Origin: Mariniphaga sediminis
Lineage (GTDB): Bacteria > Bacteroidota > Bacteroidia > Bacteroidales > Prolixibacteraceae
DNA length: 64,000 bases
Assembly (NCBI RefSeq): GCF_003573545.1
Contig: NZ_QWET01000009.1
Location: 62,001-126,000 of the forward strand
Reading direction: 5' to 3'
Under the pieces are notes generated by a model. It searched no databases, was not told where the DNA came from, and saw nothing but the letters and a program-made list of their open reading frames with translations. Made by a program: the position numbers and the translations under genes. Positions 45,401 through 53,317 of the stretch are shown one piece after another (positions within the stretch are counted from its first letter, which is position 1; each line of letters opens with the position of its first letter).

Positions 45401-46290
45401 GTGAACTCCGCGACGATCCGGAAATGCTGAAAAAAATCCTTATTCCCACTCCCACCGGAGCACAAATCCCTCTCGGACAGGTGGTCAAAATTGAATACAT
45501 AAAAGGGCCACAAGCCATTAAAAGCGAGGAAACCTTTCTGGTAGGATATGTTCTTTTCGATAAAAAGGACGGATTTGCCGAAGTGGATGTCGTTCATGAT
45601 GCCCGTCAGGCCATTCAGGCAAAAATTGATGCGGGCGAACTGGTCGTTCCTGCCGGAACAAGCTATAAATTTTCTGGAAGTTACGAGAACCAGGTGCGAG
45701 CTGAAAAAAGGTTGTCAATCATTGTACCTTTAGTGCTCATCATCGTATTTCTGATCCTGTACTTCCAGTTTAAATCAGTTGCTACCTCGCTCATGATTTT
45801 TACCGGAATTGCCATGGCGTTCAGCGGAGGATTTATCATGATTTGGCTCTACGGGCAAAATTGGTTTGCCGAGTTCTCGGTATTCGGAACCAATATGCGT
45901 GACCTTTTCCAGATGGGAACCGTAAACCTGAGTGTGGCCGTTTGGGTCGGTTTTATTGCCCTGTTTGGACTGGCTACCGATGATGGGGTAGTTATGGGAA
46001 CTTACCTGGATCAAAGTTTCGCACGGAACAAAACCAATGATTTAAAAGGGGTTCATGCCGCAGTGGTGGAAGCTGGTCAGCGCCGTATCAAACCGGCTGT
46101 AATGACGTCGGCAACAACCATTATTGCCTTGCTGCCCATTTTAACATCTACCGGTCGTGGTTCCGACATTATGATCCCGATGGCCATCCCCGCATTTGGC
46201 GGAATGGTGGTAGCAGCCATTACCTATTTTATAGTACCCACGCTTTATTCATTAAGGGAAGAATGGAAACTTAAAAAAAGAAAATCATGA
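42466..46290 (+). CDS. CusA-type Cu/Ag RND efflux permease with extended membrane insert
   Basis: A 1274-residue inner-membrane pump, about 230 longer than E. coli CusA. Helix 4 reads IAIAIGTMVDLGIILSEN (about 420), the monovalent Cu/Ag (HME4) type, unlike the DFG type of the Czc pump in this window. Methionines in LLMPTSMPHSG and RLVMLQTGMRAPMGIKV correspond to the substrate-binding Met region of CusA. Residues about 520-660 hold extra hydrophobic segments around a HEEKNHS loop, and a charged insert (about 785-840) precedes the second periplasmic domain. Order in the operon is HYC_CC_PP, CusA, CusC, CusB; the stop overlaps the next start as ATGA. Confidence 0.93.
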   Translation: MLNKIIRFFLENKLVTVLLLALFVSWGIITSPFGWDTGILPSDPVPVDAIPDIGENQQIVFTEWSGRSPQDIEDQISYPLTTYLLGIPGVKSIRSSSIFGFSSIYLIFDEKVEFYWSRSRILEKLNSLPSGLLPEGVQPALGPDATALGQVFWYTIEGRDKDGNPTGGWDLHEIRTVQDFYVKYGLNSAEGVSEVASIGGFVQEYQVDVNPDALKAYNIPLHTVMLAVKNSNRDIGAKTIEINQAEYLVRGLGYIKSVKDLEKAVVAVHDNVPVRISDVGIVSLGPATRRGALDKDGAEVVGGVVVARYGSNPLHVINNVKEKIAEISPGLPQKVLPDGTESQLTIVPFYDRTQLIYETLGTLEEALSLQILITILVIIVMIYNLRASLLISSLLPIAVLIVFITMRYAGVDANIVALSGIAIAIGTMVDLGIILSENIVKRIDEAPPGQKLIETIYQGASEVATAILTAVSTTIVSFIPVFTMQAAEGKLFGPLAFTKTFALVAALVVALFILPAFAHWFFGARIKNKKIAQWVNVALSLLGAISVIAGYYWGGILLFLFGISGLLKHLFYHEEKNHSVWTRWILNHSGLIIAGLGVIWLLANYWMPLGPSQSLFLNVFFVALLVGLILSAFSVLEYFYKPILKWCLNHKALFLTIPSVLILWGVVIWLGFNTVFGFMARGFDKLGWNVRTTSVWSELAHAFPGTGKEFMPSLDEGSFLLMPTSMPHSGVEYNTKVVAQLDMLVTSIPEVELTVGKLGRVESALDPAPISMFENVINYKPEYLLNERGHRVRYKTDREDRFITTSGDTLSNEEALEQKITRDQLIPDNRGNYFRNWRPHIQSPDDIWDEIVKVTRIPGVTSAPKLQPIETRLVMLQTGMRAPMGIKVYGPDLNTIEQFGIKLEGILKEVPSVKSEAAFADRIVGKPYIHLNIDRDEIARFGLNVEDIQRTIETAVGGMKITSTVEGRERFPVRVRYPRELRDDPEMLKKILIPTPTGAQIPLGQVVKIEYIKGPQAIKSEETFLVGYVLFDKKDGFAEVDVVHDARQAIQAKIDAGELVVPAGTSYKFSGSYENQVRAEKRLSIIVPLVLIIVFLILYFQFKSVATSLMIFTGIAMAFSGGFIMIWLYGQNWFAEFSVFGTNMRDLFQMGTVNLSVAVWVGFIALFGLATDDGVVMGTYLDQSFARNKTNDLKGVHAAVVEAGQRRIKPAVMTSATTIIALLPILTSTGRGSDIMIPMAIPAFGGMVVAAITYFIVPTLYSLREEWKLKKRKS

Positions 46291-47534
46291 AAATAATTAT
46301 CAATACTATCATCGTGATGTTGGTGGCCATTTCGGGAGGTTCTGCCCAGAGCCTGGATGATTATTTCAAAATAGCTGCAGAAAATAATCCCGGATTGCAG
46401 GCCAAATACAAAACATTTGAAGCGGCCATGCAAAAGGTACCGCAGGTCAATTCCCTGCCCGATCCCACCTTTTCCTTCGGTTACTTTATTTCACCGGTAG
46501 AAACCAGGGTGGGTCCGCAACGGGCAAAGTTTTCGCTTACCCAAATGTTTCCATGGTTCGGAACGCTGAAAGCCCGTGGCGACGCTGCCACCCTCATGGC
46601 CGAAGCCAAATACCAGGCTTTTCTTGACGCGCGAAACCGGCTGTATTTTCAGGTAGCATCTGCCTGGTATCCGCTTTACGAACTTAACAAATGGAAAAAG
46701 CTGGAAAAAGAAAACATTGCTATTCTGAATTCTTATAAAAACATAACCACCAGGAAATTTGAAAACGGGAATAGCCCTATGGTAGATGTACTTCGGGTGG
46801 ACATTCTGCTAAAAGAAGCTGAAACACGACTCCGGATTCTGGATGACAAAGAAAAACCATTGCTTTCTGCTTTTAACAGTTTGCTGAACCGCAACGAAAC
46901 TTCCCCGGTGGAAGTGATTGATTCGCTCACGGCCAATATTTTTTCTGTTGAAATGAAAAAAGATTCTTTACTGGAAAAAAATCCGGTGCTTGCTGAACTT
47001 GATCTAAAAATGCATGCAAGTGAAGCCAGCGAGACAGCAGCTCAAAAGAAGGGTTTACCCAACATTGGTGTCGGGCTCGACTATGTGGTTGTCGGCCAAC
47101 CCTCGGGAATGACTTCGGCCGACAACGGAAAAGATGTGCTCATGCCCATGGTTTCGGTAAGTATCCCGCTGTTCCGGAAAAAATACAGAGCTGCGGAACA
47201 GGAGGCCCGACTAATGCAGGAAAGTTTCTCTCTTCAGAAAAAAAATGTACTCAATACGCTGGTTTCAGAATTCGACCGGGCCAGTTTTACGCTGCAGCAA
47301 CAACAGCAGCTGGTTAGGTTATACGAAGAACAAATCAGCACCACCCGGCAATCGCTGAACCTACTTTTTACAGCCTACGGTAACTCAGGGAAAGAATTTG
47401 AAGAAGTACTGAGAATGCAGCAACAATTGCTTCAGTATCAAAAAAACAAAGCTACGGCACTGGCTGAATTCCAGACCGCCCAGGCAAAAATCAATTATTT
47501 AACGGCAAAAACAATACACGATGAAAACAAATAA
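46287..47534 (+). CDS. TolC-family outer-membrane channel (CusC-type)
   Basis: A 415-residue exported channel protein (signal to AISGGSAQ). It has two OEP repeats: KIAAENNPGLQAKYKTFEAAM and NGNSPMVDVLRVDILLKEAETRL in the first, then PNIGVGLDYVVVG, VSIPLFRKKYRAAEQEARLM and YGNSGKEFEEVLRMQQQLL in the second. It starts inside the CusA stop (4-base overlap) and overlaps the CusB-type gene by 14 bases, so the three are translationally coupled. Confidence 0.93.
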   Translation: MKIIINTIIVMLVAISGGSAQSLDDYFKIAAENNPGLQAKYKTFEAAMQKVPQVNSLPDPTFSFGYFISPVETRVGPQRAKFSLTQMFPWFGTLKARGDAATLMAEAKYQAFLDARNRLYFQVASAWYPLYELNKWKKLEKENIAILNSYKNITTRKFENGNSPMVDVLRVDILLKEAETRLRILDDKEKPLLSAFNSLLNRNETSPVEVIDSLTANIFSVEMKKDSLLEKNPVLAELDLKMHASEASETAAQKKGLPNIGVGLDYVVVGQPSGMTSADNGKDVLMPMVSVSIPLFRKKYRAAEQEARLMQESFSLQKKNVLNTLVSEFDRASFTLQQQQQLVRLYEEQISTTRQSLNLLFTAYGNSGKEFEEVLRMQQQLLQYQKNKATALAEFQTAQAKINYLTAKTIHDENK

Positions 47535-49302
47535 AATCACCATATTCATTGCAGCAGCTACCCTGGTAGTAGGGCTACTGGCCGGATGGTTCATTTTCGG
47601 CGGTTCTTCGTCAGAAAAAAATCATGAAGGACATGATCACGCAATAGAGGCACCGGGAGAGGCCGAAACCTGGACCTGCTCCATGCACCCGCAAATCAGG
47701 CAACCGGAACCCGGCGACTGCCCCATTTGCGGAATGGATCTAATTCCGTTGGAAGATGAACAGGATGAAGGCATCGACCCGATGGCTATCAGCATGTCGG
47801 AAACAGCCATGAAACTGGCCAGTGTAAGAACAGCAAAAGCAGGAACTGCCGAGCCGGCCAAAACCTTGTGGTTAAATGGGAAAGTGGAAACCGATGAAAG
47901 GCGGATTGCGTCCCAGTCGTCACACATTCCGGGAAGGATAGAGAAATTGATGGTAAACTTTACCGGAGAATTTGTTCAACAGGGACAAAAAATTGCCTCG
48001 GTTTATTCGCCCAACCTGGTAACCGCCCAGGAAGAACTTTTTGAGGCAGAAAAAATAAAAGACTCACAACCACAACTTTTCCGGGCGGCAAAAGAGAAGC
48101 TAAAAAACTGGAAGCTAACGGAAGATCAGGTGGAACAAATCCTTCAATCCGGTATTCCACAAGAAAAATTTGATATTCTGGCCGATATTTCCGGTTATGT
48201 AATCAGCCGGAAAGTAAACCTGGGTGATTATGTGAACCGGGGCCAGACAATATACGAGGTTGCTGACTTATCGCGGGTTTGGGTGCTGTTTGATATATAT
48301 GAACAGGACATGCCGTGGATAAAAAAAGGCGATAAAATCAGCTTTACCATTCAGTCGGTTCCGGGAGAAACCTTTGAAGGAACCATTTCATACCTCGATC
48401 CGGTCATTGATTCCCGCACCAGGGTAGCAAAAGCCCGTGTTGAAATGGCAAACAGCGGGTTGAAACTAAAACCTGAAATGTTTGCTTCCGGGACTGTGGA
48501 AGCCAAATTACCTGCCCGGGCCGGAAACCTCACTGTACCTAAAACCGCCGTGATGTGGACCGGAAAACGTTCGCTGGTATATGTAAAATCTGCAACCGAA
48601 AACGGGGTAAACTTTATCATGCGCGAAGTAACTCTGGGCCCGGCACTGGGCGACAATTATCTGGTAGAAAGCGGGCTGGAAGATGGTGAAGAGATTGCCG
48701 TGAGCGGTACATTTAGCATTGATGCCGCCGCACAACTTGCAGGCAAACCCAGCATGATGATGCGGCCCGAAACCAAAACCATGGAAGCGCCGCAGGCATT
48801 CAGGGAGCAAATTACCAGGGTAGCCAATGCCTATTTCGAAGTAAAAAATGCCCTGGTAAACGATGATGCGGAAAAAGCCCGTGAAGCCGCCGGAAAAACA
48901 ACGGACATACTTAAAAAAGTTGACATGGGATTGCTGGAAGGAGATGCTCATCACCACTGGATGGCTTTGCAAAAACATCTGAAGGAAGCGACTGAAATGA
49001 TATCGGCAACGGACGATATCGAAAAACAACGGGAACACTTCAATATACTTTCAGAAAATATCCTGGAAATGACTGAATCATTCGGGCTGGAAATTGAAAA
49101 GGTTTACAGGCAATTCTGCCCCATGGCCTTTGACGATAAAGGTGCATTCTGGCTTAGCGAATCCGATGAAGTTCTGAATCCCTACTTTGGCGATATGATG
49201 CTGCGTTGCGGTGAAGTAAAAGAAACCTACCGCAAAGGACAACCCGTATATAAAAATGAGGGTGCAGAAAACATGCAAACAACAGGTGCGCATAATCATT
49301 AA
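47521..49302 (+). CDS. CusB-type RND adaptor with N-terminal metal-binding domain and DUF3347
   Basis: A 593-residue membrane-anchored adaptor. Order: membrane anchor (about 7-28), His-rich stretch (HEGHDHA), heavy-metal-binding domain (about 50-78; TCSMHPQIRQPEPGDCPICGMDL), CusB-like adaptor domains (RIEKLMVNFTGEFVQQGQKI; DISGYVISRKVNLGDYVNRG; LTVPKTAVMWTGKRSLVYVK), then a C-terminal DUF3347-type helical domain (about 425-585) with another Cys/Met site QFCPMAFDD and MMLRCGEVK. It carries metal from the periplasm to the CusA pump. The Cys/Met pairs indicate Cu(I)/Ag(I). Confidence 0.93.
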   Translation: MKTNKITIFIAAATLVVGLLAGWFIFGGSSSEKNHEGHDHAIEAPGEAETWTCSMHPQIRQPEPGDCPICGMDLIPLEDEQDEGIDPMAISMSETAMKLASVRTAKAGTAEPAKTLWLNGKVETDERRIASQSSHIPGRIEKLMVNFTGEFVQQGQKIASVYSPNLVTAQEELFEAEKIKDSQPQLFRAAKEKLKNWKLTEDQVEQILQSGIPQEKFDILADISGYVISRKVNLGDYVNRGQTIYEVADLSRVWVLFDIYEQDMPWIKKGDKISFTIQSVPGETFEGTISYLDPVIDSRTRVAKARVEMANSGLKLKPEMFASGTVEAKLPARAGNLTVPKTAVMWTGKRSLVYVKSATENGVNFIMREVTLGPALGDNYLVESGLEDGEEIAVSGTFSIDAAAQLAGKPSMMMRPETKTMEAPQAFREQITRVANAYFEVKNALVNDDAEKAREAAGKTTDILKKVDMGLLEGDAHHHWMALQKHLKEATEMISATDDIEKQREHFNILSENILEMTESFGLEIEKVYRQFCPMAFDDKGAFWLSESDEVLNPYFGDMMLRCGEVKETYRKGQPVYKNEGAENMQTTGAHNH

Positions 49303-49318
49303 GTATAAACTTTAAACT

Positions 49319-49525
49319 ATGTTTTTCAAGTTATTAATCATATCCGTCATTTTGGTAGCAATCGTTATGCTGGCCCTGGGCATAAAGCTTCTATTCAATA
49401 AAAATGCACAGTTCACTGCCCACTCCTGTGCCATAGAAGATGGCAGTCCGGACCGGGAGGGAACTTGTTCCAAATGCGAATTGACAGACATCGTTGATTG
49501 CCCGGAAAACGCAGAAAGCAAATAG
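49319..49525 (+). CDS. Small Cys-rich single-span membrane protein
   Basis: A 68-residue protein with one membrane helix (about 3-25) and a tail with four Cys (C-x12-C-x2-C-x6-C: HSCAIEDG, GTCSKCEL, DCPENA). The layout, a single helix then a compact Cys cluster, recalls small metallocluster-assembly proteins such as NqrM, but the motif differs and no assignment is made. It lies 16 bases after the CusB-type gene and is probably in the same transcript. A role in copper binding or transfer is inferred from context. Confidence 0.65.
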   Translation: MFFKLLIISVILVAIVMLALGIKLLFNKNAQFTAHSCAIEDGSPDREGTCSKCELTDIVDCPENAESK

Positions 49526-49552
49526 CAATTATTGAATCTTAAAATTGAAGTT

Positions 49553-49894
49553 ATGAAATTGATTAAGGCATTTATAAGGCACCGCAAAACAGAAGAAGTT
49601 TACACTGCCCTGAAAACTGCAGGATACTGCTGCATGACCTTTGTTGAATGCGAAGGAACCGGACAATACTCGGATCATGAAAAAGAGCATATCAGTGTCA
49701 AATATCCGTTTGCCGATGCCTACCGGGTAATTAAACTGGAGATTCTTGTTGCAGACGAACATGTGGAGCCCGTTGTAAAAATTGTCCGGAAAAACGGACG
49801 CACCGGGTATCGGGGCGACGGGATGATTCTCGTGTCACCAGTTGACGAAGTGTATAAAGTAAGAACCGACGAGAAAGGCATCCTGGCCGTTTAG
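49553..49894 (+). CDS. PII-like signalling protein linked to metal efflux
   Basis: Start at ATG 49553 (MKLIKAFIRHRK, 113 residues); the longer frame would start with TTG. The fold is that of GlnB: KLIKAFIRHRKTEEVYTAL at the N-terminus, KIVRKNGRTGYRGDGMILVSPVDEVYKVRT at the C-terminus. The T-loop (CEGTGQYSDHEKEHISV) is short, rich in His/Asp/Glu and lacks the uridylylated Tyr of GlnB. PII relatives encoded beside CzcA/CusA pumps are a known separate group thought to act with metal efflux rather than nitrogen. The two Cys in GYCCMTF could bind copper. It ends the first half of the copper block. Confidence 0.88.
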   Translation: MKLIKAFIRHRKTEEVYTALKTAGYCCMTFVECEGTGQYSDHEKEHISVKYPFADAYRVIKLEILVADEHVEPVVKIVRKNGRTGYRGDGMILVSPVDEVYKVRTDEKGILAV

Positions 49895-50005
49895 CCGATG
49901 AGAATTCTTACGTAGGTTATTTTCAAGATTCTTACATATTCTGATTATAAACAACATGGAGAAAAAAACAGAAACTCTTCAGAAAAGTATAGATACATAA
50001 AAATA

Positions 50006-50061
50006 TGTAAAACAATTAAATAATTGTGTAACACATTAGGAATGTTAGCATTGTACCTTTG
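50006..50061 (+). promoter_or_regulatory. Second operator-like palindrome and -7 box before HMBD gene
   Basis: TGTAAAACAATTA-AA-TAATTGTGTAACA (50006-50033) is an imperfect 28-bp palindrome with a perfect core ACAATTA-AA-TAATTGT (50012-50027). It includes the 12-base TGTAAAACAATT found before the first copper gene. TACCTTTG at 50054-50061 is an exact TAnnTTTG -7 box, 30 bases before the ATG; no good -33 TTTG is present, so an activator or regulator at the palindrome may matter. Confidence 0.5.
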
Positions 50062-50090
50062 AGACAGTTAAAATAGTAAAACTTTTAATT

Positions 50091-50333
50091 ATGAAGACAC
50101 TAAAAAATTTATTCGGCGGAAAAACAAAGGTAATGACAATGGAAACAGTATCGTCCCAAAGTGGTGAAAAATCAATCTTTCATTCAGGAGCATTATATCA
50201 GTGTCCGATGAAATGCGAGGGCGACAAAACCTACGACAAACCCGGGAATTGCCCGGTATGTAACATGAAACTGGCTCCGGTGAACAATGGCGCAGACTCA
50301 CAAAGTCACAATCATGATGGATGCTGCTGCTAA
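50091..50333 (+). CDS. Stand-alone heavy-metal-binding-domain (HMBD) protein
   Basis: An 80-residue cytoplasmic protein with one [23 protein letters not shown] then PVCNMKLAPV, carrying the C-P-M and C-x2-C-x-M ligands. A His-rich tail ends HNHDGCCC with three Cys. It matches the repeats at the N-terminus of the copper ATPase almost residue for residue and probably supplies Cu(I)/Ag(I) to it or buffers it. It is the first gene after a promoter-like region. Confidence 0.85.
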   Translation: MKTLKNLFGGKTKVMTMETVSSQSGEKSIFHSGALYQCPMKCEGDKTYDKPGNCPVCNMKLAPVNNGADSQSHNHDGCCC

Positions 50334-50383
50334 AATGATTACGTAAAATACGTTGTGTGAATTAAAAAAGAAAGGAGTTTACA

Positions 50384-50611
50384 ATGCATCACGGATTTGA
50401 AGGAATGGTATTCGGAATGGGGTGGGGTTGGATTGTTTTCCTATTTATCCTCACCGCAGTTATCTGGTTAGTGGTGCGGGTATCAAATCAAAACACCCGC
50501 CAGAATTCACCCGACAATAAATCTGCCCTGGATGTTTTAAAGGACCGATATGCCAGTGGCGAGATAGAAAAAGAAGAATTTGAGGAGAAAAAAAGAATCA
50601 TTCACTCCTAA
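50384..50611 (+). CDS. SHOCT-domain membrane protein
   Basis: A 75-residue protein with one membrane helix (about 12-34; [16 protein letters not shown]) and a C-terminal SHOCT motif ([19 protein letters not shown]). The N-terminus [16 protein letters not shown] has His and Met residues. Such proteins are often encoded next to copper ATPases in Bacteroidota; SHOCT is thought to mediate oligomerisation. It is 13 bases ahead of the ATPase start and surely co-transcribed. Confidence 0.85.
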   Translation: MHHGFEGMVFGMGWGWIVFLFILTAVIWLVVRVSNQNTRQNSPDNKSALDVLKDRYASGEIEKEEFEEKKRIIHS

Positions 50612-50624
50612 AATAACAAGATTA

Positions 50625-53246
50625 ATGGCAAGCAAACAAAATCATGTGCAATACTATTGCCCCATGAAATGCGAGGGTGATAAAACCTATGATGAGCCGG
50701 GAGATTGCCCGGTATGCAACATGCACCTCGTTCCTGTAGGAGAAGGGAAAGAAGGAGGCCATCACAAACATTCGCATACAAAAGACAATCATCATCATAA
50801 CATGGAAAGTGATAAAAAAAGTCACGGGGCATATTACTGCCCCATGCATTGCGAAGGGGATAAAACCTATGATGAGCCGGGAGATTGCCCGGTATGCAAC
50901 ATGCACCTCGTTCCTGTAGGAGAAGAGAAAGAAGGAGGGCATCATAAACATTCGCATACAAAAGGCAGTCATCATCATGAGTCCGGACACCATCATAACG
51001 TAGAAAGGGGTAAAAAAAGCCATGGGACATATTACTGTCCCATGCATTGCGAAGGGGATAAAACCTACGAACAACCCGGCGACTGCCCGGTGTGCGGGAT
51101 GCATCTTGTGAAAGAAGAAAGCGCGTCGGTTGCCAAAACCGTTTACACCTGTCCTATGCACCCCGAGATTGTTCAGGATCATCCGGGAAGCTGTCCCAAA
51201 TGCGGGATGGATCTGGTTCCACAGAAAGGAGAAGAAACCAGCGAGGAAGAAAAGGCTTATAAAAAAATGGCCAAAAAATTCCGGGTTGCAGTGATTTTAA
51301 GCATCCCGGTATTCATTATTGCCATGTCTGATTTTTTTCCGTTTCTGAAGTTGGAAGAAATTGCTTCTAAAAAAGTGTGGGGCTGGCTTGAGTTTGTCCT
51401 GGCTACGCCGGTTGTTTTTTATTCCAGCCGGGAATTCTTCAAACGTGGCTGGAACTCTCTTCGTCGCTGGTCTCCCAACATGTGGACACTCATTTCTATT
51501 GGGGTTGGCGCGGCCTACCTTTTCAGCGTTTTTGCACTGCTGACACCAGGCATATTTCCCGCACAATTTAAAGATGCAAACGGAAACGTGCACCTCTATT
51601 TTGAGGCAGCCGCAGTTATTTTAACATTGGTACTTCTTGGCCAGGTGCTCGAACTCAGGGCACACAGCAAAACCAATTCGGCCATTAAAGCCCTGCTGAA
51701 TCTTGTACCGCCTGTTGCGCGAATTATCCGCAACGGGCAGGAGGAGGAAATTCCGCTTGAAGAGGTACAGGAGGGCAATATCCTGCGCGTACGCCCGGGA
51801 GAAAAAATACCGGTAGATGGAATAGTTACCGACGGAAACGCGGTGGTGGATGAAAGTATGATCACTGGCGAACCCATTCCGGTTGATAAATCACAAAATG
51901 ACAAGGTAACCGGTGGAACTATTAACGGAAATACTTCGTTTGAAATGAAAGCTGAAAAAGTAGGTGAAGATACCTTACTCGCTCAGATTATTGAAATGGT
52001 AAACCAGGCCAGCCGTTCGCGCGCACCGATACAAAAACTGGCCGATGTGGTAGCAAAATATTTTGTGCAGATCGTAATTGGCATTGCTTTACTAACCTTC
52101 ATAATCTGGGCTGCCTGGGGGCCTGAACCCGCATATGTATATGCCTTTGTTAATGCTGTGGCTGTACTTATCATTGCGTGTCCCTGTGCACTCGGACTGG
52201 CAACACCCATGTCCATCATGGTAGGTTCGGGCAGAATGGCACAGGCGGGTGTACTGGTAAAAGATGCCCGCGCCATTGAAGAAATGAATAAAGTAAGTAC
52301 CCTTATTATCGACAAAACCGGAACCATTACTGAAGGGAAACCGGCTTTAAAATCCTACAAATCATTCGGAAGTCTTTCCGATGATGATATTCTCCGGCTG
52401 GCTGCGTCAGTCGATGCACACAGTGAACATCCGGTTGCCGAGGCCATTGTAAAAGGGGCAAAAGAAAAAGGAATACAACTGCAAAAGACAGAAAACTTTG
52501 AAGCGGTTACAGGCAAAGGAGTAAAAGGTAAAATTGACGGAAAATCAGTAGGATTGGGAAACAACCGTTTAACAGATGATTTGGGTGCTACACTCATGAA
52601 GGAGAAACAGGAAATGGTAAAAGACTGGCAATTAACCGGTCAGACCGTGATGTACCTTTTGGTTGAAAATAAAATTGAAGGAATTGTAAGTGTAGCCGAT
52701 ACCATCAAAAAAACTTCGGCAAAGGCCATTCGCGAATTGCAGAAAATGGGCGTAAAAGTGCACATGCTGACAGGCGATAATAAATTTACGGCCAGGGCAG
52801 TAGCCGAAGAATTAAAACTGGATGGGTACCAGGCCGATTGCCTGCCCGATGATAAATTTAAAAAAGTAAAAACATTGCAGGCGCAAGGAGAAATAGTAGC
52901 CATGGCCGGCGACGGCATTAATGATGCGCCGGCGCTTGAACAGGCCAACATAGGTATTGCCATGGGCACCGGGACAGATATAGCCATGCAAAGCGCTGAG
53001 ATTACCCTGGTAAAAGGCGATCTGAATGGTATTGTCCGGGCAAGAGAACTGAGCCACAAAGTAATGAAAAACATCAGGCAAAACCTGTTTTTCGCTTTCG
53101 TTTACAACTCATTGGGAGTTCCCGTTGCAGCCGGTATTCTGTTCCCGTTTTTTGGGGTTCTGCTCAGCCCCATGATTGCAGCGGCAGCCATGAGTTTCAG
53201 TTCTGTTTCGGTCATTTCCAATGCATTACGACTAAGGAAAAAATAA
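50625..53246 (+). CDS. copA: Cu(+)-exporting P1B-type ATPase with four N-terminal HMBD repeats
   Basis: Start at ATG 50625 ([12 protein letters not shown], 873 residues); the longer frame starts with TTG inside the SHOCT gene. Four HMBDs at about 10-40, 70-100, 136-166 and 174-203 are separated by His-rich linkers ([32 protein letters not shown]). The core has membrane C519-P-C521, phosphorylated D563 in DKTGT, the SEHPVAEA nucleotide site and [10 protein letters not shown]. The late helices read [11 protein letters not shown] and MSFSSVSV, the Cu(+) (P1B-1) signature. It exports cytosolic Cu(I), possibly Ag(I). Most copper ATPases carry HMA domains instead of four HMBDs, so the N-terminus is unusual. 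Confidence 0.95.
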   Translation: MASKQNHVQYYCPMKCEGDKTYDEPGDCPVCNMHLVPVGEGKEGGHHKHSHTKDNHHHNMESDKKSHGAYYCPMHCEGDKTYDEPGDCPVCNMHLVPVGEEKEGGHHKHSHTKGSHHHESGHHHNVERGKKSHGTYYCPMHCEGDKTYEQPGDCPVCGMHLVKEESASVAKTVYTCPMHPEIVQDHPGSCPKCGMDLVPQKGEETSEEEKAYKKMAKKFRVAVILSIPVFIIAMSDFFPFLKLEEIASKKVWGWLEFVLATPVVFYSSREFFKRGWNSLRRWSPNMWTLISIGVGAAYLFSVFALLTPGIFPAQFKDANGNVHLYFEAAAVILTLVLLGQVLELRAHSKTNSAIKALLNLVPPVARIIRNGQEEEIPLEEVQEGNILRVRPGEKIPVDGIVTDGNAVVDESMITGEPIPVDKSQNDKVTGGTINGNTSFEMKAEKVGEDTLLAQIIEMVNQASRSRAPIQKLADVVAKYFVQIVIGIALLTFIIWAAWGPEPAYVYAFVNAVAVLIIACPCALGLATPMSIMVGSGRMAQAGVLVKDARAIEEMNKVSTLIIDKTGTITEGKPALKSYKSFGSLSDDDILRLAASVDAHSEHPVAEAIVKGAKEKGIQLQKTENFEAVTGKGVKGKIDGKSVGLGNNRLTDDLGATLMKEKQEMVKDWQLTGQTVMYLLVENKIEGIVSVADTIKKTSAKAIRELQKMGVKVHMLTGDNKFTARAVAEELKLDGYQADCLPDDKFKKVKTLQAQGEIVAMAGDGINDAPALEQANIGIAMGTGTDIAMQSAEITLVKGDLNGIVRARELSHKVMKNIRQNLFFAFVYNSLGVPVAAGILFPFFGVLLSPMIAAAAMSFSSVSVISNALRLRKK
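50655..51035 (+). repeat. Tandem DNA repeat (180 and 198 bp units) in the copper ATPase gene
   Basis: Units starting at the YYC codons near 50655, 50835 and 51033 encode successive HMBD plus His-rich linker. Units 1 and 2 share long identical runs (for example GATGAGCCGGGAGATTGCCC), so the duplication is recent or homogenised. Unit 2 is 18 bp longer owing to an inserted ESGHHH-type segment. The third repeat keeps the start but has diverged at its end. Confidence 0.9.
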
Positions 53247-53250
53247 AAGT

Positions 53251-53267
53251 TATTTGATTTTCAAATA
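53251..53267. promoter_or_regulatory. Inverted repeat between ATPase and HMA genes
   Basis: TATTTGA-TTT-TCAAATA is a perfect 7-bp inverted repeat 5 bases after the ATPase stop. No T run follows, so it is not a clear terminator; it may be an operator or an RNA-processing hairpin. Confidence 0.35.
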
Positions 53268-53317
53268 GTAAATAGTGAATAAAGAATAATATAGTAAACC
53301 ATTTAAAATTCAAAAAA

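Noticed and set aside
50608-51182. Long minus-strand frames opposite the ATPase repeats
   Set aside because: They repeat because the DNA repeats; the plus strand encodes clear metal-binding domains.
50655-51240. CRISPR-like array
   Set aside because: Repeat spacing of 180-198 bp is in frame and encodes protein domains; there are no short repeats with unique spacers.
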